The notes: generated by a model from the sequence alone, not told the origin. Numbered from the stretch's first letter, positions 1 through 8,392 are shown. The stretch: 64,000 bases of DNA from Streptomyces sp. HPF1205 (GCF_020400825.1 NZ_JAINVH010000026.1:59310-123309), one strand, 5' to 3'. A program made the numbers and translations.

Positions 1-192
1 GTCACGCGCACGGTGACGCCGGCCGTCCCGGTCCGGGTCGACTACGAGCTGACGGCGATCGGCAGGGAGCTGCTGCCGGTGCTCGGCGCGGTCAAGGAGT
101 GGTCCGAGCGGCACATCGAGCGGGTGCTGGACTCGCGGGAGGAGTACGACTCCCGGGCCACCCGGGAGGAGGGCGCGGCCGCGTCCCGGTGA
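1..192 (+). CDS. HxlR-type winged-helix regulator, C-terminal end (partial)
   Basis: The frame is open from the first base of the window and ends with TGA at 190-192, giving the last 63 residues of a protein that starts outside. The residues 'VRVDYELTAIGRELLPVL' followed by 'WSERHIERV' match the wing and final helix of HxlR-family DNA-binding regulators, in which the wing typically reads V-Y-x-L-T-x-x-G and a long dimerisation helix follows. An acidic tail (about residues 45-63) ends the protein. Ligand and targets cannot be told. It converges on the haem genes, whose first stop codon lies only 23 bases away. Confidence 0.7.
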   Translation, partial: VTRTVTPAVPVRVDYELTAIGRELLPVLGAVKEWSERHIERVLDSREEYDSRATREEGAAASR

Positions 193-215
193 GACGCGGC
201 CCGGCCGCCGCGGGG

Positions 216-953
216 CTACGCCAGCCCCGCCACCAGCTCGCCGATCTCGCGGCGGCGGCCGGTGAAGAACGGCACCTCCTCGCGGACGTGCCGCCTCGCC
301 TCGGAGCCGCGCAGGTGCCGCATGAGGTCCACGATGCGGTGCAGCTCGTCGGCCTCGAAGGCCAGGATCCACTCGTAGTCGCCGAGGGAGAACGAGGCGA
401 CGGTGTTGGCCCGCACGTCGGGGTAGCCGCGCGCCATTTTGCCGTGGTCGGCGAGCATGCGGCGGCGGTCCTCGTCGGGCAGCAGGTACCAGTCGTAGGA
501 CCGCACGAAGGGGTAGACGCTCACGTAGGCGCGCGGGGTCTCCTCGGCGAGGAACGCCGGGACGTGGGACTTGTTGAACTCGGCGGGGCGGTGCAGCGCC
601 ATGTTCGACCACACCGGCTCCAGGGTGCGGCCGAGCCGGGTGCGGCGGAAGAGGTTGTACGCCTCCTGGAGCGCGTCCGAGGTCTCGGAGTGCCACCAGA
701 TCATCAGGTCGGCGTCGGCCCGCAGACCGGACAGGTCGTAGGTGCCGCGTACGGTGACGTCCTTCGCGGCGAGCTGGGCGAACAGCTCCGCCACCTCGTC
801 GGCGTAGCCCGTACGGTCCTCGGGCAGCGCCTCCCGCAGGCGGAACACCGACCAGAGGGTGTACCGGATGACCTCGTTGAGGTCCTTCGCCTTCTTGCCC
901 GCGTTGGGGACCTTGGCAGGGGTGGTGTCGGGGGTGCCGGTCGAGTCGCTCAT
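216..953 (-). CDS. chdC: Coproheme decarboxylase (HemQ/ChdC)
   Basis: This is a 245-residue chlorite-dismutase-fold protein, the usual length for actinobacterial ChdC. It performs the last step of the coproporphyrin-dependent haem pathway, oxidative decarboxylation of coproheme to haem b in the cytoplasm. Visible signatures are 'VYPFVRSYDWYLLP' with the probable catalytic Tyr147, and 'MLADHGKMARGY' with the probable proximal haem ligand His170. The ATG at 953 was chosen because it starts the conserved protein (MSDSTGTPD); the longer open frame upstream is the opposite-frame tail of the neighbouring gene. It lies 4 bases downstream of the coproporphyrinogen oxidase gene, so the two are almost certainly co-transcribed. 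Confidence 0.93.
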   Translation of the reverse strand: MSDSTGTPDTTPAKVPNAGKKAKDLNEVIRYTLWSVFRLREALPEDRTGYADEVAELFAQLAAKDVTVRGTYDLSGLRADADLMIWWHSETSDALQEAYNLFRRTRLGRTLEPVWSNMALHRPAEFNKSHVPAFLAEETPRAYVSVYPFVRSYDWYLLPDEDRRRMLADHGKMARGYPDVRANTVASFSLGDYEWILAFEADELHRIVDLMRHLRGSEARRHVREEVPFFTGRRREIGELVAGLA

Positions 954-957
954 ACCC

Positions 958-2430
958 TCATTCTCCCGCGCCCGCCGCGCCGCCCGGCACCAGGGTGCCC
1001 GGCGCCAGGGTCCGCAGCACCCCGGCCGCCGCGGCGCGCCCGCTGCCGACGCACGCCGGGATGCCCACCCCGTCGTAGACGGCGCCGCACACCGCGAGGC
1101 CGGGCAGTTTGCCGACCTGCTCGCGGATCCGGCGGACCCGGTCGGTGTGGCCGACCGCGTACTGCGGCAGCCCGGCCTCCCAACGGGTGACACGGGCGGC
1201 GACCGGGGCGGCCCGCAGGCCGGTGGCCTCGCCGAGGTCGTCCCGGGACAGCCGCACCAGGTCGGTGTCGTCCCGGGCGATCACCGCCTCGTCGCCGTAG
1301 CGGCCGACGGAGGTGCGCAGCACGAAGGTGTCGCCGCCGGCCTTGTCCAGCCAGCCCCACTTGTGGCTGGAGAAGGTGGACGCCTTGATGGTGCGGCCGT
1401 CGACGGGCGGGACCAGGAAGCCGCTGCTGCGGGGCAGGCCGAGCAGGTCGCGGCGACGGAAGGCCATGGTGATCAGGGCCATGCCGGCGTACTCCACGGC
1501 GGCGAGCCCGGCCGCGGCCGCCGGTGCCTCGGCGGCCAGGAGGCGGGCGGCGGCGGGCGCGGGAACGGCCAGCACCACGGCGTCGGCGGTGAGGGTCCGG
1601 TCGTCGAGCCCGACCTGCCAGCGGTGCGCGCCGGTGCGGCGCAGTTCGCGCACGGCGGCCCCCGTCTCGATGGTGACGCCGGCCGCGCGGCACGCCCGCG
1701 CCACGGCGAGCGGCAGGCGGCCGACGCCGCCGCGGATCCCGTTGAAGACCGGGCCGGCCGGGCCCGCGGCGGCCGCCTTGCGCTGCAGGCCGCGGGCGGC
1801 CTCGATGAGGGAGCGGCCGTCGTGGGCGGCGTTGAACAACTGCGGCACGGCGGCCCGCAGCGAGATCTCGTAGGCGTCGCCCGCGTAGACGCCGCCCAGC
1901 AGGGGTTCGACGAGGCGGTCGACGACCTCGTGGCCGAGGCGGGCGGCGACATAGCGGCCCACGGCGACGTCGTCGCCCATGTCGGTGCGCGGCAGCACGT
2001 GGTCGAGCGGGAGCCGGGCCAGTCCGGCCGCGGACAGCAGTCCGGAGGCCGCGAGCGGGCGCAGGTCGCCGGGAACGCCCATGACGTGGCCGGACGGCAG
2101 GGGCCGCAGCCTGCCGCGGGTCCACACCGTGGCGCCGAGGACGGCCGGCGGTTCGAGGTCGTCGCCGAGCCCGGTCTCGCGGGCGAGCGCCACCGCCTCG
2201 GGCCGCCGGGCGAGTATCGACTCGGCGCCCAGGTCGACCGGCACGCCGGCGATCTCGTCCGCGTGGAGCTTGCCGCCGAGCCGCCGCGAGGCCTCCAGCA
2301 GGGTCACCGCGGCTCCGCCGCCGGCCAGCTCCCAGGCGGCGGCGAGTCCGGCGATCCCCCCGCCGACGACGACCACGTGGGCGCCGCCGGCCTGCCCCGC
2401 GGCACCGGCCGCGCTTCGCGTCTGGCTCAT
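958..2430 (-). CDS. hemY: Coproporphyrinogen III / protoporphyrinogen oxidase (HemY/CgoX)
   Basis: This 490-residue FAD enzyme removes six electrons from a porphyrinogen. In actinobacteria using ChdC the substrate is coproporphyrinogen III. The N-terminus has the dinucleotide fold 'VVVVGGGIAGLAAAWEL' (about 19-35) and the second FAD contact 'LLEASRRLGGKL'. The C-terminal 'AVCGAVYDGVGIPACVGSG' matches the closing FAD-binding segment of the HemG/HemY family. Length and start (ATG after a weak purine-rich site) fit the family. It is the first gene of a two-gene haem unit with chdC. The third haem enzyme of the window, hemE, lies about 1.5 kb away in the same direction, separated by an opposite-strand lipoprotein gene. 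Confidence 0.92.
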   Translation of the reverse strand: MSQTRSAAGAAGQAGGAHVVVVGGGIAGLAAAWELAGGGAAVTLLEASRRLGGKLHADEIAGVPVDLGAESILARRPEAVALARETGLGDDLEPPAVLGATVWTRGRLRPLPSGHVMGVPGDLRPLAASGLLSAAGLARLPLDHVLPRTDMGDDVAVGRYVAARLGHEVVDRLVEPLLGGVYAGDAYEISLRAAVPQLFNAAHDGRSLIEAARGLQRKAAAAGPAGPVFNGIRGGVGRLPLAVARACRAAGVTIETGAAVRELRRTGAHRWQVGLDDRTLTADAVVLAVPAPAAARLLAAEAPAAAAGLAAVEYAGMALITMAFRRRDLLGLPRSSGFLVPPVDGRTIKASTFSSHKWGWLDKAGGDTFVLRTSVGRYGDEAVIARDDTDLVRLSRDDLGEATGLRAAPVAARVTRWEAGLPQYAVGHTDRVRRIREQVGKLPGLAVCGAVYDGVGIPACVGSGRAAAAGVLRTLAPGTLVPGGAAGAGE

Positions 2431-2561
2431 CTCCCCACTGTCTCAGACGCCGGATCGAGGCCCGACCGTGACCCCTTCGCAGCCGCGGCCGGAAACCGGG
2501 CGGGAGGGGGCCGCGTCGAATGCGTGACGGATTCCAACAGCCCTGTCATCGGGGGGACTTC

Positions 2562-3851
2562 ATGAGGCGTACGAGGGCGGGCCGCGCGACGGCCGCCGGC
2601 GGGTCGGGGAGACCGGGCGGACCGGGGGCGGGCGGACCGGTGGGCGGTACGGGACGGCGAAGGGGGGCCGCGGCGCTGGGGGCGCTGCTGCTGGCGGCAT
2701 CGCTGGGGGTGGCCGGGTGCGGCTCGGGAAGCGGCGGGAGCGGCGCCTCGCACGCCGACAACGCGGCCGCGGGCCCCGCCGCCCGCGGCGCGGCGCCGGA
2801 CCTGTCCGGCCCGAACGCGTCCGGCTCGAACGCCTACGGCCCGAGCGGCGCGCCCGCCGGCGTCCCGTCCGCGACCGGCACCGGCACCGGCACCGGCAGT
2901 AAGGCGGCTGCGGGCGGCACACCGTCCGCCCGAGGGCAGGCGCAGGCGACGTACCTGGCGCGCACCGCGAACCTCACCGTCCGCACCCCGCACGTGGAGG
3001 ACGCGCTGGACCGGGCCCGGCGGCTGGCCGCGTCGGCGGGCGGGTACGCGGGCGACGAGGACACCGCGGTGGACGACCGCGGCCACGTCCAGTCGACGGT
3101 GCAGCTGCGGGTGCCGCCGGCGGCCTACGACAGCCTGCTCACCGAGCTGGCCGGGCTCGGCACGCTGCTGGAGCGCAAGGTGAGCGTCGAGGACGTCACC
3201 GGCCAGGTGGTGGACGTCACCAGTCGCGTCAAGTCGCAGCAGGCGAGCGTGGCGCGGGTGCGGGCGCTGATGGACCGGGCCGGGTCGCTGACCGACGTGG
3301 TGGCGCTGGAGAGCGAGCTGAGCACCCGCGAGGCGGCGCTGGAGTCGATGGAGGCCGAGCAGGCGGCGCTGAAGTCGCGGGTGGACCTGGCGTCCGTCAC
3401 GCTGCGGCTCGTCGAGCCCGCGGCCAAGGCGGCGCCCGCGGCGCCGGAGCGCGAGAAGGACCACGGCTTCTGGACCACCGTCGGCCACGCCCTGCGCGAC
3501 GGCTGGCACGCGTTCTGCGTGGTCGTGCGCACGGTGCTCGTGGTGCTGTCCGTGGTCGCGCCGTTCGCGGCGGTCGCGGCGCTGGTGTGGTGGGTGTACC
3601 GGCTGGTACGGCGGCGGCTGCCGCGTACTGGAGCGGTCCCGCGGGCGGCGTCCTCGCTTCGCGGCCCGGCGGGCGCGGGCAGGGGCGCGGACGCGGACGT
3701 GCCGAGAGTGCCCGCGTACCCCGCGTATCCCGCGGCGCCCGCCGCCGCACCCTCCGGTGCGGATACCGGCACGGGCGCGGGCACGGGAACGGACGCGAAC
3801 AGAACCGCGGACGGGAACGCGAGCGCGGACCGGGAGCCGCCCGGGGCGTGA
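2562..3851 (+). CDS. DUF4349 membrane-anchored lipoprotein
   Basis: The protein has 429 residues from the ATG at 2562, preceded by the purine run GGGGGGA; an upstream in-frame start at 2520 lacks a ribosome site. A Gly/Arg-rich leader is followed by a hydrophobic stretch and the lipobox 'LGVAGC', so it should be lipid-anchored outside the membrane. After a Gly/Ala-rich linker the segment from about residue 120 to 290 ('RTANLTVRTPHVEDAL', 'VQLRVPPAAYDSLLTEL', 'KVSVEDVTGQVVDVTSRV') is a DUF4349 domain with a coiled-coil stretch. A transmembrane helix (about 315-340) and a charged low-complexity tail follow. Anchored at both ends it may span the cell wall; no enzymatic function is known to me. 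It lies between the two groups of haem genes but on the opposite strand. Confidence 0.85.
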   Translation: MRRTRAGRATAAGGSGRPGGPGAGGPVGGTGRRRGAAALGALLLAASLGVAGCGSGSGGSGASHADNAAAGPAARGAAPDLSGPNASGSNAYGPSGAPAGVPSATGTGTGTGSKAAAGGTPSARGQAQATYLARTANLTVRTPHVEDALDRARRLAASAGGYAGDEDTAVDDRGHVQSTVQLRVPPAAYDSLLTELAGLGTLLERKVSVEDVTGQVVDVTSRVKSQQASVARVRALMDRAGSLTDVVALESELSTREAALESMEAEQAALKSRVDLASVTLRLVEPAAKAAPAAPEREKDHGFWTTVGHALRDGWHAFCVVVRTVLVVLSVVAPFAAVAALVWWVYRLVRRRLPRTGAVPRAASSLRGPAGAGRGADADVPRVPAYPAYPAAPAAAPSGADTGTGAGTGTDANRTADGNASADREPPGA

Positions 3852-3881
3852 GGCGCCGGGCGACTCATGCCCCCGGGCCGT

Positions 3882-3915
3882 GCGACGCCGGCCGGGCGGG
3901 ACCGGCCGGCGTCGC
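3882..3915. terminator. Bidirectional hairpin between the lipoprotein gene and hemE
   Basis: Perfect 14-base arms (3882-3895 and 3902-3915) enclose a 6-base loop. The hairpin lies between two convergent genes that end at 3851 (+) and 3918 (-). It has no U-tract, as is usual for Streptomyces terminators. Confidence 0.8.
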
Positions 3916-3917
3916 GT

Positions 3918-4985
3918 TCAGCGTTCCGTGGCGCGGTGCACGAACTCCACGAGGCGGGTCAGCTTGTCCGGGTCGGTGCTGGGCATCACGCCGTGTCCGA
4001 GGTTGAAGACGTGGCCGCCCCCGGCGGCGGTCACGGCCGCGGCGGACTCCAGCACCTCCCGGGCCTTCGCCTCGACGGCCGCCGTCGGGGCGAACAGCAC
4101 CGTCGGGTCGAGGTTGCCCTGCAGCGCCTTGCCGGGCCCGACCCGGCGGGCCGCCTCGTCCAGCGGCACCCGCCAGTCGACGCCGACCACGTCGGCGCCC
4201 GCCTCGCCCATCAGGCGCAGCAGTTCGCCGGTGCCGACGCCGAAGTGGATGCGCGGGACACCGTAGGAGGCGACCGCGTCGAAGACCTTCGCCGAGGCGG
4301 GCATCACGTACCGCTCGTAGTCGACGGGGGCCAGCGCCCCGGCCCAGGAGTCGAAGAGCTGGACCGCGCTCGCGCCCGCCTCGATCTGCACCTTCAGGAA
4401 CGCGGCGGTGATCTCCGCGAGCCGGTCCAGCAGCGCGGACCACAGCTCGGGCTCGCCGTACATCATGGCCTTGGTGTGCTCGTACGTGCGCGAGGGCCCG
4501 CCCTCGATGAGGTAGCTGGCCAGGGTGAAGGGCGCGCCCGCGAACCCGATGAGGGGGGTGGCGTCCAGTTCGCCCGTGAGCATGCCGACGGCCTCGGTGA
4601 CGTACGGGACGTCGTCCGGCTCCAGGTCGCGCAGCCGGTCCAGGTCCGCGCGGCCGCGGATCGGCTCGGCGACGACCGGGCCCACGCCGGGCTTGATGTC
4701 CAGGTCGAGACCGATCGCCTTGAGCGGCACCATGATGTCGCTGAAGTAGATGGCCGCGTCGACCTTGTGCCGGCGCACCGGCTGCATGGTGATCTCGGTG
4801 ATCAGGTCCGGCCGCGTGCACGACTCCAGCATGGGCACGCCCTCGCGCGCCTTCAGGTACTCGGGCAGGGAGCGCCCGGCCTGCCGCATGAACCACACCG
4901 GGGTGTACGGGACGGGCTCACGCCGGCAGGCGCGGATGAACGGGGAGGCAGCGGTCGAGGCAGCGGTCTGCGAGTGCGCGGTCAC
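3918..4985 (-). CDS. hemE: Uroporphyrinogen decarboxylase
   Basis: The 355-residue cytoplasmic enzyme decarboxylates the four acetate side chains of uroporphyrinogen III to give coproporphyrinogen III. The substrate-binding motif 'FMRQAGRSLPEY' lies near residues 32-43, with 'YFSDIMVPLKAIG', 'GFAGAPFTLASYLIEGG' and the C-terminal 'FNLGHGV' all as in the family. The GTG at 4985 gives the family's normal length; frames running further upstream are unrelated. A possible -10 (GAGGAT) sits 7 bases before this GTG, so the message may be leaderless. It converges on the DUF4349 gene and diverges from the DUF3000 gene. Confidence 0.95.
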   Translation of the reverse strand: MTAHSQTAASTAASPFIRACRREPVPYTPVWFMRQAGRSLPEYLKAREGVPMLESCTRPDLITEITMQPVRRHKVDAAIYFSDIMVPLKAIGLDLDIKPGVGPVVAEPIRGRADLDRLRDLEPDDVPYVTEAVGMLTGELDATPLIGFAGAPFTLASYLIEGGPSRTYEHTKAMMYGEPELWSALLDRLAEITAAFLKVQIEAGASAVQLFDSWAGALAPVDYERYVMPASAKVFDAVASYGVPRIHFGVGTGELLRLMGEAGADVVGVDWRVPLDEAARRVGPGKALQGNLDPTVLFAPTAAVEAKAREVLESAAAVTAAGGGHVFNLGHGVMPSTDPDKLTRLVEFVHRATER

Positions 4986-5129
4986 GCCGCAAATCCTCGC
5001 ACGCGCGCGGCCCGGGCCGCCCACCGGAGGCTCCGCGTGCCGCGTCCCGGGGCGCCGCGGGCGAATGGGCGGCGACAAGTACGGTGTTGGTCCCCGCGCC
5101 GCGCGCCGCGGGCGCTTACCCTTCCGGGC

Positions 5130-5753
5130 ATGGCAGCGGTTCACGGGCACTTGGGCGACGAGGCTCCCTTCCCCTTCCGGCACGCGGTGGAGAGCCTGCG
5201 GACCGCCCGCTTGCGGGCCGAGGTCAGGATCGAGGAGACGGCGGCGCCGCGGCGCCTGGCGGCGTACGCGTACGCCCTGGAGGCCACCGTGCGGGTCGAC
5301 GGCGAGGAACTGGCGGACGGGCGGCTGGTGCTGCTGCACGAGCCGGACGGCCAGGAGGCGTGGCACGGCGACCTGCGGGTGGTGACGCTGACCCGCGCCG
5401 AGCTGGAGCCGGAGATGGCCGGCGACCCGTTGCTGCCCGAGGTGAGCTGGTCGTGGCTGACCGGCGCCCTCGCCGCGCGCGGCGCGGCCTACGGGGAGCC
5501 GAGCGGTACGGTCTCGCGCGCCTCGTCGCACTACTTCGGCGGGCTCGCCGACCGGGAGGACGAGACGCAGATCGAGATCCGGGCCTCCTGGACCCCGCGG
5601 GAGGCCGGCGGCGAGGCCCCCGACCTGGCGGCCCACCTCGCGGCCTGGTGCGACCTGCTGTGCGCCTGCGCCGGGCTGCCGCCGTCCGACGCGCCGGACT
5701 CCCCGGTGCGCGGGGCGAGCGGCGTCGTGCCGCTGCCGAAGCGGCGTACGTGA
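5130..5753 (+). CDS. DUF3000 domain protein
   Basis: The 207-residue soluble protein begins 'MAAVHGHLGDEAPFPF' and contains 'HAVESLRTARLRAEVRIEE', 'LADGRLVLLHEPDGQEAW' and 'SSHYFGGLADREDETQIEIR', a pattern of the actinobacterial DUF3000 family. That family is conserved between hemE and whiI in Streptomyces; its function is not known. There is no ribosome-binding site before the ATG, but a TACCCT hexamer (5117-5122) ends 7 bases upstream, so the transcript is probably leaderless. It is divergent from hemE, with 144 bases between the starts. Confidence 0.88.
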   Translation: MAAVHGHLGDEAPFPFRHAVESLRTARLRAEVRIEETAAPRRLAAYAYALEATVRVDGEELADGRLVLLHEPDGQEAWHGDLRVVTLTRAELEPEMAGDPLLPEVSWSWLTGALAARGAAYGEPSGTVSRASSHYFGGLADREDETQIEIRASWTPREAGGEAPDLAAHLAAWCDLLCACAGLPPSDAPDSPVRGASGVVPLPKRRT

Positions 5754-6060
5754 CGGCGCCGCCGCCCGGCGGCGCGGGCACGGCCCGCCCGGCCGGTACG
5801 GAACGCACGGCCGGTACGGAACGCACACGCACGGCCGGTACGGAACGCACGGCCGGTCCGGCGCACGTGACCCGCCGGGCCGTCCCGCGCGTGTGACCCG
5901 CGCCCCGGCCGCGGGCGCTGCGGGCGGCACGGCCCGGCGGGCGGCGCGGGCGGCGCGGGCGCGAGTCCGGCGGGGCGCTCGTCTGTGCCCCCGTTGGCCG
6001 TCCGTTCGATCGGCCGTCCGATTTGCCGCAATTGATACCCAATAAATCGTGATCTTTCCC
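5754..6060. other. Intergenic region upstream of whiI
   Basis: No gene is visible in this stretch. It contains a short tandem array at 5791-5850, then GC-rich unstructured sequence, and near 6020-6060 a relatively AT-rich stretch leading into the whiI promoter. Confidence 0.6.
5791..5850. repeat. Three copies of an 18-bp tandem repeat
   Basis: The unit GGCCGGTACGGAACGCAC occurs at 5791-5808, 5809-5826 and 5833-5850. A 6-base partial duplication (ACGCAC) separates the last two, and a diverged fourth copy follows from 5851. It lies just after the DUF3000 stop codon. No known regulator site is recognised in the unit. Confidence 0.8.
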
Positions 6061-6088
6061 TAAAGCCGGGGGCATTTGCTGCCGAAGA
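6061..6088 (+). promoter_or_regulatory. Sigma-WhiG-type promoter of whiI
   Basis: TAAA at 6061-6064, a 16-base spacer and GCCGAAGA at 6081-6088 match the sigma-WhiG (motility-type sigma) consensus TAAA-N15/16-GCCGATAA at 10 of 12 positions. Published work on S. coelicolor reports that whiI is transcribed by sigma-WhiG RNA polymerase. The site lies 41 bases before the chosen GTG start, at normal promoter distance. Confidence 0.75.
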
Positions 6089-6129
6089 GGACTGTGACCC
6101 TTTCAGTCCCCTTTGCCACAGGAGGCCCG

Positions 6130-6795
6130 GTGTCCGTCCTTCTTGAGCAGCCCACGAGCCTGGTCGCCTACCGTCCCAGCAAGCCGACGGCCATGGTCGT
6201 CGTCGCCGACCCCCGCGTCCGCTCCACTGTCACCCGGCACTTGTGGGCTCTCGGGGTGCGCGATGTCATCGAGGCCTCGTCGATCGCCGAGGCCCGGCCG
6301 CGGGTCGGTAACCCCCGTGACATCTGCGTCGCCGACGTCCACCTGCCCGACGGGTCAGGGCTGACCCTGCTCGCCGAGACGCGGGCCGCGGGCTGGCCGA
6401 ACGGGCTGGCGCTCTCGGCCGCCGACGACATCGGCGCGGTGCGCAACGCGCTGGCCGGCGGCGTCAAGGGCTATGTCGTGACCGGTACCCGCAACAGCCC
6501 AGGCGCGCTCGGCCTGCGCCCCGGGCTGGCCCCGCTGGGCGCGACCGCCGCCCGGCTGCAGCGCCGTCCACCGGGCGTGGCCGGCCACCCCGGCGGTTAC
6601 CGGGAGCTGTCAGGACGCGAGGTCGAGGTGCTGCGGCTGGTCGCGGAGGGCCAGTCGAACAAGGCGATCGGTGTGTCCATGGGCCTGTCCGCGCTGACCG
6701 TCAAGAGCCACCTGGCGCGGATCGCCCGCAAGCTCGGCACGGGCGACCGGGCGGGGATGGTCGCGGTGGCCCTGCGTACCGGCATCATCCACTGA
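6130..6795 (+). CDS. whiI: Atypical response regulator WhiI, sporulation regulator
   Basis: The 221-residue protein has a receiver domain (about 18-125) and a LuxR/NarL-type helix-turn-helix (about 155-217, 'LSGREVEVLRLVAEGQSNKA'). The receiver is unorthodox. Only one acidic residue (Asp27) stands where typical receivers have two, the phospho-acceptor position Asp69 is kept, and the invariant Lys is replaced by Thr (Thr118 in 'GYVVTG'). This is what is described for Streptomyces WhiI, which works with BldM in late sporulation without normal phosphorylation. Position between the DUF3000 gene and rnd and the sigma-WhiG promoter support the name. The GTG at 6130 was chosen over an upstream ATG at 6076 because AGGAGG lies just before it. 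Confidence 0.87.
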   Translation: MSVLLEQPTSLVAYRPSKPTAMVVVADPRVRSTVTRHLWALGVRDVIEASSIAEARPRVGNPRDICVADVHLPDGSGLTLLAETRAAGWPNGLALSAADDIGAVRNALAGGVKGYVVTGTRNSPGALGLRPGLAPLGATAARLQRRPPGVAGHPGGYRELSGREVEVLRLVAEGQSNKAIGVSMGLSALTVKSHLARIARKLGTGDRAGMVAVALRTGIIH

Positions 6796-6805
6796 GCGCG
6801 CGGGG

Positions 6806-6849
6806 CGGCGGCGCCCGTCGGCGGAACGTTCCGCCGACGGGCGCCGCCG
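6806..6849 (+). terminator. Perfect 44-base palindrome after whiI
   Basis: Bases 6806-6849 form an uninterrupted palindrome (22-base arms centred between 6827 and 6828), 11 bases after the whiI stop. It is a probable U-less terminator, or a processing hairpin, before rnd. Confidence 0.8.
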
Positions 6850-6934
6850 TGCGCGGGCCCGCGGCAGGCGGAACGGTTCGCCCCCGCTGCGACGGTTCAG
6901 CGCGCAACAAGCCGTGCCCGGCTACCCTTGACAG

Positions 6935-8179
6935 GTGACCGACGCCAGAGAGACCGCAACCCAAGCAACCTCGGCGCCGGTCCCGCTGCTGGACCCGCGC
7001 GAGGGAATCCCGCCGGTGACCGCCAGCCCGCGGGCGCTCGCAGACGTGGTCGCTGCCTTCGCCGCGGGCTCCGGCCCGGTCGCCGTCGATGCCGAGCGCG
7101 CCTCCGGCTACCGCTACGGCCAGCGGGCCTACCTGGTCCAACTGCGCCGCGCCGGAGCAGGGACCGCGCTGATCGACCCCGTCGGGTGCCCCGACCTGTC
7201 CGCCCTGGACGACGCGCTCGCCGGCACGGAGTGGGTGCTGCACGCGGCCACCCAGGACCTGCCCTGCCTGGCCGAGCTGAACATGCGCCCGACCTCCTTG
7301 TTCGACACGGAACTGGCCGGACGGCTGGCCGGGTTCGCCCGGGTGGGCCTGGGCGCGATGGTGGAGAACGTGCTCGGCTACACCCTGGAGAAGGGCCACT
7401 CCGCGGTGGACTGGTCCACCCGGCCGCTTCCCGAGCCCTGGCTGCGGTACGCCGCGCTCGACGTGGAGCTGCTGAACGACCTGCGCGACGCCCTGGAGGA
7501 GGAGCTGCGGGTCCAGGGGAAGCTGGAGTGGGCGCTGGAGGAGTTCGCGGCCATCGTCGCGGCCCCGCCGCCCCCGCCCCGGGTCGACCCGTGGCGGCGC
7601 ACCTCCGGCATGCACAAGGTGCGGCGCAGGCGGCAGATCGGCGTGGTGCGCGAGCTGTGGCTGGCCCGGGACAGGACCGCGCGCGAGCGCGACGTCTCGC
7701 CCGGCCGGGTGCTCAGCGACGCCGCGATCGTCGCCGCCGCGCTGGAGGTCCCGCCCAACGTGCACGCGCTCGCCGCGCTGCCCGGCTTCGGCCACCGGAT
7801 GGGCCGCCGCCAACTGGAGCAGTGGCAGGCCGCGATCGACCGGGCGCGGGCGCTGCCCGAGCGGGAGCTGCCGCTGCCGTCGGCCTCGTACACCGGTCCC
7901 CCGCCGCCGCGGGCCTGGGCGGACAAGGACCCGGCCGCCGCGGCCCGCCTGTCGGCGGCGAGGGCGGCGGTCTCCGCGCTCGCCGAGGAGCTGGGCCTGC
8001 CCCAGGAGAACCTGGTCTCCCCCGACACGGTCCGCCGGCTGTGCTGGACCCCGCCCTCGGAGCTGACCCCCGAGGTCGTGGCCTCCACGCTGTCCTCGCT
8101 GGGCGCCCGCCGCTGGCAGATCGGCCTGATCACCGCGCCGCTCACCCAGGCCCTGGCGGCCCGCCCCTCCGAGCAGTGA
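6935..8179 (+). CDS. rnd: Ribonuclease D (DEDD exonuclease with HRDC domain)
   Basis: The 414-residue 3'-5' exonuclease is expected to act in tRNA and stable RNA 3' processing. The DEDD catalytic residues are visible: Asp and Glu of 'VAVDAERASGYRYGQ', the motif II region 'WVLHAATQDLPCL', and 'YAALDVELL' with the final Tyr and Asp. An HRDC-type helical domain follows from about residue 225 ('MHKVRRRRQIGVVRELW'), then an actinobacterial C-terminal extension. The GTG at 6935 lacks a ribosome site but a TACCCT hexamer (6923-6928) ends exactly 6 bases before it, so a leaderless mRNA is likely. It follows the whiI palindrome in the same direction. Confidence 0.92.
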   Translation: MTDARETATQATSAPVPLLDPREGIPPVTASPRALADVVAAFAAGSGPVAVDAERASGYRYGQRAYLVQLRRAGAGTALIDPVGCPDLSALDDALAGTEWVLHAATQDLPCLAELNMRPTSLFDTELAGRLAGFARVGLGAMVENVLGYTLEKGHSAVDWSTRPLPEPWLRYAALDVELLNDLRDALEEELRVQGKLEWALEEFAAIVAAPPPPPRVDPWRRTSGMHKVRRRRQIGVVRELWLARDRTARERDVSPGRVLSDAAIVAAALEVPPNVHALAALPGFGHRMGRRQLEQWQAAIDRARALPERELPLPSASYTGPPPPRAWADKDPAAAARLSAARAAVSALAEELGLPQENLVSPDTVRRLCWTPPSELTPEVVASTLSSLGARRWQIGLITAPLTQALAARPSEQ

Positions 8180-8231
8180 CCTGCGGCGGGTGACCGCCGG
8201 TAACCACCCTTCGGTGTGACCTGGGACGCTT

Positions 8232-8270
8232 CCGCGAGTAGGGCTGTGCACTCGGGTTACCCGCGAGTAG
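8232..8270. promoter_or_regulatory. Candidate operator of the fadAB operon
   Basis: The decamer CCGCGAGTAG occurs at 8232-8241 and 8261-8270. The second copy is part of an imperfect 19-base palindrome (8250-8268) with ACTCG/CGAGT arms around GGGTTACCC. Such dyads suit a TetR-type fatty-acid-responsive repressor. It lies 125-160 bases before the fadA start in a 213-base gap without genes. Confidence 0.5.
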
Positions 8271-8392
8271 CATGAGGGTCCAGTAGCTGCGCCCAGCCTT
8301 CGAAGCGCGTCCGGCCCTTCGCTCGCCCTCTCCCGGGTACGCCGGGTCCGAGCGCCCGGAGGCAAGCGAACACACAAGAGGGAGAGCCAAAC

